Of a DNA stretch of 64,000 nt, positions 55,273-61,531 are shown in pieces. The position numbers and the translations under genes were made by a program. Position 1 is the stretch's first letter, and each line of letters opens with the position of its first letter. The stretch is from JBCCBV01 sp039033855 (GTDB taxonomy: Bacteria; Planctomycetota; Phycisphaerae; Phycisphaerales; Phycisphaeraceae), in contig JBCCBV010000007.1 of the NCBI GenBank assembly GCA_039033855.1, forward strand, positions 1 through 64,000, given 5' to 3'. The notes under the pieces are model-generated. The model saw only the letters and a list, made by a program, of their open reading frames with translations, searched no databases and was not told the DNA's origin.

Positions 55273-56700
55273 CTAGCCAGACGCGGCGTTGGCGAGGGCT
55301 TTGTGGCGGATGCCCGCCCGACGTTTGCGCAGCCAGTACGCCGTACTGCACGCCGCCAGCACCGCCAAGGCCGGCAGCAGCGGGACCAGGAACCGGCCGG
55401 ACCCCACCGCGTAGGTGCCCATCACCGCAAGGGTGTTGAGCCCGACCACCCACCACACCGCCCCCAGCCCGCGCGGCGTCCGCCAGGCCGACGCGGCCAC
55501 CACCACCAGGATCAGCCCGAACAGCCCCGACCGGTCGGTCCAGTGCGAATACAGCCGCATCGCGATCAGCCGGGGCATGTCGCCGGCGTGCTCGCGCGCC
55601 CAACGGCCCATGTGCGCTTGCCCTGCCTTGGACCGGGCGATCTCCAGCTCCAACGGCGTCCAGGGCTGGCCCGCCTCGGCCGCGGCTTGCGCTTCCTGCT
55701 CGACCGCCACAATCAACGGCAGGTCTTTTGGGCTGACCCACTTGCCCGTGTTCTTAAGAGCGTCGTCCGAATAACCCCCCGCGATGGCCAGGCCGCCCTG
55801 CGTGCCCAGCGGCATCGGCTCGCCCAGCACGACCACGTTGCGTACCCACCACGGGCTGGCCGTGCCGCACGCGATCGCCGCGCACGCCAGGGCCGCAAGG
55901 GCCGCGTGCTTGCGCGAGGCCCGGGCACCCCGCCTGCGACCGAGATACACCGCCAGGCACGCCGCGGGCAGCCAGGCGCCGGTGACCGAGCGCGTGACCA
56001 TCGACAGCCCCATCAGCACGCCGCTGGCGAGCACCGGCCAGCGCTTGGGCGTCCGGGCCGTGGCCGACAGGCTGGCCAGCAGGGCGGTGGCGATGAGCAG
56101 GATCGCCGGCTCGGTCAGAAAACGCCCGGCGTAACGCAGGGTGAACGGCTCGAGCGCCCCGACCCCGGCCACCAGCCAGCCCGCTGCCGGTCCGCCAACC
56201 CGCCAGGCCCAGCCGGCCGCCAACCACCACGCCCCGGCCACCAGCAGCGCGCTGATCACCCGCCAGGGCCAGACCTGCCTTCCGGTAATCGCATAGGTCG
56301 CGGCGAGCATCGTGGGCAGCGTGGGTGGACGCACCGCGGTCGTGGCGATGGGGCGCGGGTCGGCCAGACGTTCGTCGTAGCGGGGGTCGCCGGTCTGCTC
56401 GGCCCAGTCGCGGTACCACTCCTGGAAGCCCGGGTCGGTTTCGCCAAACGCGTAGCCCCGGCCGTGCAGGAGGTTCCAGGCGACGGCGTCGTAGTCGTAG
56501 GCGTCTTTTTCTTCGGGCGGGCGCAGGCCGTATTGCCAGAACGCCCCCACGACGTGCACCACAGCCAAAATCCGGGCGGCGATGACCAGAAAACGCCGGG
56601 CGCTCGGGTTGCGCAGGCCGTGCCGCGTCCGCATTGCACCGGGTGTGGCGGGGCTGGCAGGGGGGATTGGGGGGGCAGTTCGGCCCTTGGGGTCGGTCAT
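55273..56700 (-). CDS. Multi-membrane glycosyltransferase, paralogue of its downstream neighbour
   Basis: A 475-residue polytopic protein with about 10 helices. The loop after helix 1 has EEKDAYDYDAVAWNLLHGRG (acidic pair) and later AVRPPTLPTMLAATYAITGR; it then shares WWVRNVVVLGEPMPLGTQGG and a GGYSDDALKN block with the gene at 53659-55257. It belongs to the GT39/83-like superfamily using lipid-linked sugar donors. A Pro/Ser/Thr-rich cytoplasmic N-terminus of about 30 residues precedes the first helix. ATG 56700 begins the visible transcript, with the paralogue 15 bases downstream. The pair presumably adds two similar sugars in sequence. Confidence 0.8.
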   Translation of the reverse strand: MTDPKGRTAPPIPPASPATPGAMRTRHGLRNPSARRFLVIAARILAVVHVVGAFWQYGLRPPEEKDAYDYDAVAWNLLHGRGYAFGETDPGFQEWYRDWAEQTGDPRYDERLADPRPIATTAVRPPTLPTMLAATYAITGRQVWPWRVISALLVAGAWWLAAGWAWRVGGPAAGWLVAGVGALEPFTLRYAGRFLTEPAILLIATALLASLSATARTPKRWPVLASGVLMGLSMVTRSVTGAWLPAACLAVYLGRRRGARASRKHAALAALACAAIACGTASPWWVRNVVVLGEPMPLGTQGGLAIAGGYSDDALKNTGKWVSPKDLPLIVAVEQEAQAAAEAGQPWTPLELEIARSKAGQAHMGRWAREHAGDMPRLIAMRLYSHWTDRSGLFGLILVVVAASAWRTPRGLGAVWWVVGLNTLAVMGTYAVGSGRFLVPLLPALAVLAACSTAYWLRKRRAGIRHKALANAASG

Positions 56701-56965
56701 TCGGCGTCGTTTCTAAGGACTTTCGCGCCCGGGCGGGGCAAACGAAGGTAGACCAAGCGGTTCGCCGATATACTCTTTCGGCGGCGGGCCGGGTACGCCG
56801 ATTCCAAAAGGTCCGAGTCATCGACGGGGTTGAGGCGCTCGGGCCTCGCGGCAGAACGCTGACGCTTATCGCATTCGGCGGAGTCGCCGGCCATGGCCGG
56901 AGGCCTCCGCATGGTTCGGGCGCTCGGTCCTGACGTATCAGGCCCCGGCGTCCCCGGCAGGCGAC

Positions 56966-57637
56966 ATGGTCGATCGACCCAACCCAGGCTCTTCGGAGCA
57001 CTTCGACCGCGGCGCTGCGGTGGTCCACCCCGCTCGCCCGGAGTGGGGTGTTGGCACCGTCCGACAGGCCTCGCCAACAACCGTCAACGGGCAAAAGGCC
57101 CAGCGCCTGCGCATCGACTTTCCGAACAAAGGCCCCGTCACCCTGAACACTTCGGCCGTGGCCCTGCGACGGGCCCCGCCGCAAACCGCCGCTTCGCCGG
57201 CCACGCTTCCGTCCCCTTCTGGAAAAACTTCTGTGAGCGCACCCCCGACCAAGAGCTGGCTGCAAGAGCTCGAATCCGCCAACGGATCGGTCACCGACCG
57301 CAACCTTTGGGACCTGCCGGGCGACCTGACCAACCCGTTCAGCGCCATCGAGCAGCGTCTCGAAGCCACGCTGCGGACCTACCGCTTTTCGACCGAGCCC
57401 GGCCCGCTGTTCGAATGGGCCGTGGTCCAGACCGGCCTCGACGACCCGTTGACCCGCCACACCCGGGTCGAACTCGAGCAGGCCTTTCCCCGTTTCGCCC
57501 GCGACCGCGACCAGCACCTGCGCGACCTGGTGCGCCAGCTCAAGCGACGCAACGACCACCCGTACCTCAAGCAGACGCTCGGCCGGGTCAAGCACCCCGT
57601 GGCCCGAGCCGCATTGCAACGAGCGATTCGCGACTAG
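56966..57637 (+). CDS. DUF3553-like N-terminal domain protein
   Basis: A 223-residue soluble protein. Residues about 10-68 (FDRGAAVVHPARPEWGVGTV ... LRIDFPNKGPVTLNTSAVAL) resemble DUF3553/Tudor-like small beta barrels, as at the C-terminus of UvrD-type helicases. A Pro/Ser linker follows, then a helical C-terminal domain (about 95-223) with FEWAVVQTGLDDPLTRHTRV and DLVRQLKRRNDHPYLKQTLG. It may bind nucleic acid or protein; no catalytic motif. ATG 56966 is used. A TATACT sequence (5 of 6 to a -10 box) near 56768 could be its promoter. It diverges from the glycosyltransferase pair. Confidence 0.65.
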   Translation: MVDRPNPGSSEHFDRGAAVVHPARPEWGVGTVRQASPTTVNGQKAQRLRIDFPNKGPVTLNTSAVALRRAPPQTAASPATLPSPSGKTSVSAPPTKSWLQELESANGSVTDRNLWDLPGDLTNPFSAIEQRLEATLRTYRFSTEPGPLFEWAVVQTGLDDPLTRHTRVELEQAFPRFARDRDQHLRDLVRQLKRRNDHPYLKQTLGRVKHPVARAALQRAIRD

Positions 57638-57669
57638 CTCGTTTGCTCGAATACCGCGTCGCGCAGGGC

Positions 57670-58092
57670 TCAACCCGCCGAAGCGACGCACGCCCGCAAC
57701 GCGTCGGTCAGACGCTGCTGGGCCGCTTGCCCCTCCAACCCGGCTTTGCCCACGCCCGGCTCGGCGCCGAGCGCCTCGGCTTGCGCCTGCGCGTCGTCCA
57801 GGTTCGACACCAGCATGGCTCGGCGGGGCGGTTGGCCCTCTTCGCCCCCGGCCAACCAGCGTTCGATGAGCCCTGGGCCGTCGCCCTTGGGGAACCGGCC
57901 GATGAGCTTGCGGTTCACCAGCAGCAGGTCCGGCGGCGCCTTATCTATCGCTGCGGCGTCGTGCACCTGTGACACCGCCACCGCCAACCCCGAGGTTTCG
58001 GCCGCCCGACGCACCGCAGACTGGAGCATCGAGCTGTCGAACCCGCAATGCCCGACCAGGGCGACGGTAATCGGCTTCGGCACGTCGGTCAT
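57670..58092 (-). CDS. Small hypothetical protein with receiver-like N-terminus
   Basis: A 140-residue soluble protein, not recognised. It starts MTDVPKPITVALVGHCGFDS, continues LAVAVSQVHDAAAIDKAPPD and then LLLVNRKLIGRFPKG, an alternating beta/alpha pattern like a receiver or PTS-IIB fold; a Cys at about residue 17 sits where PTS-IIB proteins have theirs. A helical C-terminus with many Ala/Gln follows. Start ATG 58092 has a strong Shine-Dalgarno (GGAGG seven bases upstream), which favours it over the longer frame to 58173. It converges on the DUF3553-like gene (32-base gap). Confidence 0.65.
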   Translation of the reverse strand: MTDVPKPITVALVGHCGFDSSMLQSAVRRAAETSGLAVAVSQVHDAAAIDKAPPDLLLVNRKLIGRFPKGDGPGLIERWLAGGEEGQPPRRAMLVSNLDDAQAQAEALGAEPGVGKAGLEGQAAQQRLTDALRACVASAG

Positions 58093-58137
58093 GGCAATCC
58101 TCCGAGGCGGCGGGGCGTTGGTCCAATATGGCCGGCT

Positions 58138-58165
58138 TTGGCCGGCCCGGCAGCCCGGATACACT
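58138..58165 (+). promoter_or_regulatory. Possible promoter of tatA
   Basis: TTGGCC (58138-58143) and TACACT (58160-58165) are separated by 16 bases, each with 4 of 6 consensus matches. They lie about 80 bases before the proposed tatA start. Confidence 0.3.
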
Positions 58166-58242
58166 AAGCCCACCCGCGCGCGGGCTTGCGCAGGCGGCCA
58201 CCGCCGGGTATTTCACGAAAGGGCCTTGTCATTTTCGACACC

Positions 58243-58554
58243 TTGCACATCGCGTGGACCCTGGGGCTGTTCGCCGGCGGCATGGGCGCCTGGGAATGGG
58301 CCATTTTGGCGTTCCTAGGCCTGCTGATCTTCGGCAAACGCCTGCCCGAGGTCGGCAAGTCGCTCGGCCGGGGCATCGTCGAGTTCAAGAAGGGCTTAGC
58401 CGGCGTCGACGACGACATCGCCGACCAGAAAGAAAAGCAGGACCAGGCCAAGCTCGACGCCCAGGCCTCCGGCGCCCCGCAGAAGGTCGAAACCCCGTCC
58501 GCCGAACGCGCTCCGGCCTCGCCGGCGTCCGACTCGCCGCCCGCCGCGTCCTGA
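58243..58554 (+). CDS. tatA: Sec-independent translocase subunit TatA
   Basis: A 103-residue TatA/E-type protein forming the pore of the twin-arginine system. The N-terminal hydrophobic helix WAILAFLGLLIFG is followed by the FGKRLPEVGKSLGRG hinge and amphipathic helix, the family hallmark, and then an acidic/Lys helix and a Pro/Ala/Ser tail. The start is uncertain: TTG 58243 gives a normal TatA N-terminus (HIAWTLGLFAGGMGAWEW), ATG 58282 would begin right at the membrane helix, and TTG 58186 is the longest. tatC is not in the window. The twin-arginine-like amidase lipoprotein is a possible client. Confidence 0.85.
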   Translation: MHIAWTLGLFAGGMGAWEWAILAFLGLLIFGKRLPEVGKSLGRGIVEFKKGLAGVDDDIADQKEKQDQAKLDAQASGAPQKVETPSAERAPASPASDSPPAAS

Positions 58555-58558
58555 GCCT

Positions 58559-59236
58559 TCACCCGGCCTTTCGGCCGACGTACATCAGCTTGCCCCACCG
58601 AGTCGATCGTCGCTCGACGGCGAACCGCTCGTCCAACAGGCTTAGCACCTGGGCCGGCCGGCTCCGCCAGTTGTCGTAAGTCGATCGCTCATTTTCGTAC
58701 ATCACCTGGAAGGCGTCGAACTTCGGGCTCAGCCTCCGCACCGCCGGCTGCGCGGCCGCGGCGTGCACCATCGTTAAGAACGGTGTCGACCACGGCTCGA
58801 CCAGCAGCAGACGCCCCCCCGGCGTCAGGATCCGCTGGGCCTCATCGAGGGATTGCGCCAGGTCGTCCGGCAGGTTCGGCAGGTGGTGCAGCCCGCCGTG
58901 GATCGACACCACGTCGAACGAATTGTCTTCCAACGGAAGCGCCCGGCAGTCGGCGACGTGGGTTTCGGCCGGGCCGTCGTACTGCCCGAGCAGCTCGCCC
59001 GACAGGTCGACGCCCGCGAGTTGGGTGAAGCCCAGGTCCGCCCAGGCCCGCAGCCCGTTGCCCCGGCCGCAGAACAGCTCAACCACTCGGGCGTCGCGCG
59101 GCCAGGCCGTGGCGCCCAGCGTCGTCAGCCGCTTGCGGAACTTGGCGAGCTCCTGGGCCGGCGTCTCGAACCGGCTGTAGGCGGCCTCCCAGGTTTCGTT
59201 GCAGCAGCGCTGGGGGTCGGCGGCGAGGGTGGTCAT
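58559..59236 (-). CDS. Class I SAM-dependent methyltransferase
   Basis: A 225-residue methyltransferase. Motif I is VVELFCGRGNGLRAWADLGF (about residues 46-65), then LAGVDLSGELLGQYDG, ADCRALPLEDNSFDVVSIHG and GLHHLPNLPDDL, with LTPGGRLLLVEPWSTPFLTM; this is the Methyltransf_11 pattern. A Cys-Cys pair near residue 11 is unusual but not obviously functional. It ends five bases from tatA (convergent), so their transcripts overlap unless terminated. It lies downstream of the membrane glycosyltransferase at 59299 on the same strand. Substrate unknown, possibly a sugar or lipid. Confidence 0.8.
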   Translation of the reverse strand: MTTLAADPQRCCNETWEAAYSRFETPAQELAKFRKRLTTLGATAWPRDARVVELFCGRGNGLRAWADLGFTQLAGVDLSGELLGQYDGPAETHVADCRALPLEDNSFDVVSIHGGLHHLPNLPDDLAQSLDEAQRILTPGGRLLLVEPWSTPFLTMVHAAAAQPAVRRLSPKFDAFQVMYENERSTYDNWRSRPAQVLSLLDERFAVERRSTRWGKLMYVGRKAG

Positions 59237-59298
59237 GGCGTTGTTCCTGCGAAAACAAGAAGGTCAATCTGGCTTGCGCCCGATTCTCGGCCGGGCGG

Positions 59299-60825
59299 TC
59301 ATGGCCGTACTCCTGCCAGCGCTTGCAGCGCGCCGACTTGCGCCTGCCAGACGCTTTGCGTTGTGGCGGTTTCCTTCATCGGGAGCGTGCGGTTGACGTC
59401 GTTGTAGAGCAGCAGCGCGTTCCACAGCAGGGCGGCCAACACCACGGCGCCGGCCAGGGTTATCGACAGCCACTTTCGGCGGGCTTGCATCACTCGCGAC
59501 GCCCACCAGGCCAGGCCGATCATCATCAGCGGCGCGCTGTTGACGAAAATCCGGTTGCCGAAGCTGGCGCCCGAGTCCCAGCTGATCCAGAAGCTGTAGA
59601 GCAGCGCGTGCAGCGCCGCCGCCGCCACGAAGGCCGCCAGCACCCCGCGCAGCGGCTTGCCCTTGCGCAGCCCGAGCGCCGCGGCGCCCAGCAGGCCCAG
59701 GAAACCGATTCCCAGCAGCGGGTGGAAGAACCAGCCCCCGGCCTGGCCGGAGAACAGCAGGTCGACGATCCGGCTCTGGGTGAAGTCGAACCCTTGCCCG
59801 CCGGTCCAGCGGGTGTAGGCGTTGGTTTCCCACTCGCCGAACACCAGCCGCCAAGCGATCAACTGTGCGCCCACGGCCAGCCCCACGCTGGCGGCCCCGA
59901 GCAGCGCGACGCGTGTCTTGGCGAGAGCGCCCGGGACTTTGAGCCAGGCCGGCGCCAGCACCAGCAGCAGCACCGCGTCGGTCGGACGGCTGAGCACCAC
60001 CAGCCAGGCGAGCAACGCGGCGGCGAGCCACCCGGTCCGCCACGCGGGGCGGTCGTGCAGGCGCAGCGCCAGCGCCGTCAGCGCCGCGAGCGCCGCAAAC
60101 GAGCCGGCGTGGTTCATCAGCGGGAAGAACCCCGCGTAGTACAGCACGTTGGTCCCTAGAAAACCGAGAACGACACCGATGGCCGCGGCACGTGGGTCCA
60201 TGCGGCGTGCGAGCGCCCCGACGAGCGCCGTGGCGCCGAGCACCGCCAACAGCCCGTACCAGAGCGTGACCGCGATCTCGTACGGCCGGGCGTAGCCGTC
60301 GGTGGGCGACCCCGTGGCCAGGCTCCAGGCGTGGGCGGTTAGGAACGCAGGCAGGCCGATGACCGCCGATCCGATGGTGTACGGGTTGGCCGGCTGGCCG
60401 TCGATCGATTGCGGCAGCCCGCCCCACGGGCCGGGGCCATGCGTGCCGTCGAACACCGCGGCGGAAGGGGTGAGGGTCAACTCGTTGGCGATGCCCAGGT
60501 CGTGGTCGATGACCGCCGAGCGCAGGTGAGCGTAGTAGAGCTGGGCGTCCCACCCGCGGTAGTGCGTGCCGTAGTACGACAACGAGCCGTACCACGCGGC
60601 CAGCGTGAGCAGCGCCATTGCCAGGCCGGCCAGGAGCGTCCAGCGTCGGGCCGCGGCGAGGGGCCGTGCGGTTGACGTGGCGCGCTCGGCGGGTCGGGCC
60701 TTGGTCGCGGGGCTGGGATACGAGGCCGCCTGGGTCATGCGCCGGTTCGCCGCAGCAAGGGTCGAGGGCCCGTTCGGCGGGTCCGCCAACTCTGGCGGGC
60801 CTGCGCGCAGGGCGTCCGATGCCAT
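59299..60825 (-). CDS. Multi-membrane glycosyltransferase-like protein
   Basis: A 508-residue polytopic protein with about 11-12 helices. A disordered N-terminus of about 55 residues precedes LLAGLAMALLTLAAWYG. The first outer loop holds GTHYRGWDAQLYYAHLRSAV, where an Asp sits after helix 1 as in PMT/ArnT-like enzymes, and a later block has GFFPLMNHAGSFAALAALTA and VLSRPTDAVLLLVLAPAW. It is not a close copy of the pair at 53-57 kb. It probably transfers a lipid-linked sugar on the outer face, but without clear catalytic proof. ATG 60825 is used; ATG 60738 is possible. Confidence 0.7.
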   Translation of the reverse strand: MASDALRAGPPELADPPNGPSTLAAANRRMTQAASYPSPATKARPAERATSTARPLAAARRWTLLAGLAMALLTLAAWYGSLSYYGTHYRGWDAQLYYAHLRSAVIDHDLGIANELTLTPSAAVFDGTHGPGPWGGLPQSIDGQPANPYTIGSAVIGLPAFLTAHAWSLATGSPTDGYARPYEIAVTLWYGLLAVLGATALVGALARRMDPRAAAIGVVLGFLGTNVLYYAGFFPLMNHAGSFAALAALTALALRLHDRPAWRTGWLAAALLAWLVVLSRPTDAVLLLVLAPAWLKVPGALAKTRVALLGAASVGLAVGAQLIAWRLVFGEWETNAYTRWTGGQGFDFTQSRIVDLLFSGQAGGWFFHPLLGIGFLGLLGAAALGLRKGKPLRGVLAAFVAAAALHALLYSFWISWDSGASFGNRIFVNSAPLMMIGLAWWASRVMQARRKWLSITLAGAVVLAALLWNALLLYNDVNRTLPMKETATTQSVWQAQVGALQALAGVRP

Positions 60826-60876
60826 ATCGGTCGCCGCCGGTCTCCGGCTGGAGCGGGCACGGCAAGGCGGGCGGCG

Positions 60877-61404
60877 TTACCCCGCAGGCGCGGGAGGGGC
60901 CGTCGCACCGGTGGCGGGGCTCAGCGGGTTCTGCCGGATCGATTCGACGGCGTCTGTGGCCTCGGCGAGGCGACCGGCGAATTGGGCGAGCGCCAGCGCG
61001 CTGGGCAGGTCGAGCTTTTGCCGGGCCCGCTGCTTATGGGTTTCGATGGTCTTCACGCTGCGGAACAATCGTTCGGCGATCTGGCGGTTCGACAACCCCC
61101 GCCCGAGCATCTGCACGACTTGACGTTCGCGCCCGCTGAGCCGATCGACTCCGGGCCCGGCCGGCGTCGGCAGGCGCGGGGTGCGCTCCATGGAGTCGTC
61201 CGGCGGTGGTTGCGCTAACCGGTAGACCGGCACGCCCGGCAATGCGGCCGACAACCGCGCGGCGGTGGCGTTCGCACGTTGTGATTCGATGTCAAAAAAA
61301 TAGACCGCGCGATCGACGGCCCCCGATGAACGTTCTGAATGGTTCACGCCTTGTATTTCGACGTTTGTGCGCACCGCGGTGTAACGAAAAACGCTTAAAA
61401 TCAT
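60877..61404 (-). CDS. LuxR-family transcriptional regulator
   Basis: A 175-residue regulator with a C-terminal LuxR/FixJ helix-turn-helix (about residues 88-140): LSGRERQVVQMLGRGLSNRQ, IAERLFRSVKTIETHKQRAR. The N-terminus is short; VYFFDIESQRANATAARLSA looks like the first beta-alpha unit of a receiver, but the rest of that domain, including the phospho-Asp strand, is missing, so it is probably not controlled by phosphorylation. ATG 61404 is chosen; GTG 61347 and GTG 61479 are in frame. An AT-rich stretch (about 61365-61420) lies at its start, and it diverges from the membrane redox gene at 61532, which it might regulate. Confidence 0.75.
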   Translation of the reverse strand: MILSVFRYTAVRTNVEIQGVNHSERSSGAVDRAVYFFDIESQRANATAARLSAALPGVPVYRLAQPPPDDSMERTPRLPTPAGPGVDRLSGRERQVVQMLGRGLSNRQIAERLFRSVKTIETHKQRARQKLDLPSALALAQFAGRLAEATDAVESIRQNPLSPATGATAPPAPAG

Positions 61405-61531
61405 GGGAATAAGGGTATTTGCGGAGTGCTCAACGCGCGATGCGACCCCAAACGCGGTTGGCGCGATTGCGTTGTTCACAGTCGGCTAACCGGATTCGCG
61501 CGGGCGCTTCAATCGTGTAGAACGCCCAGGT

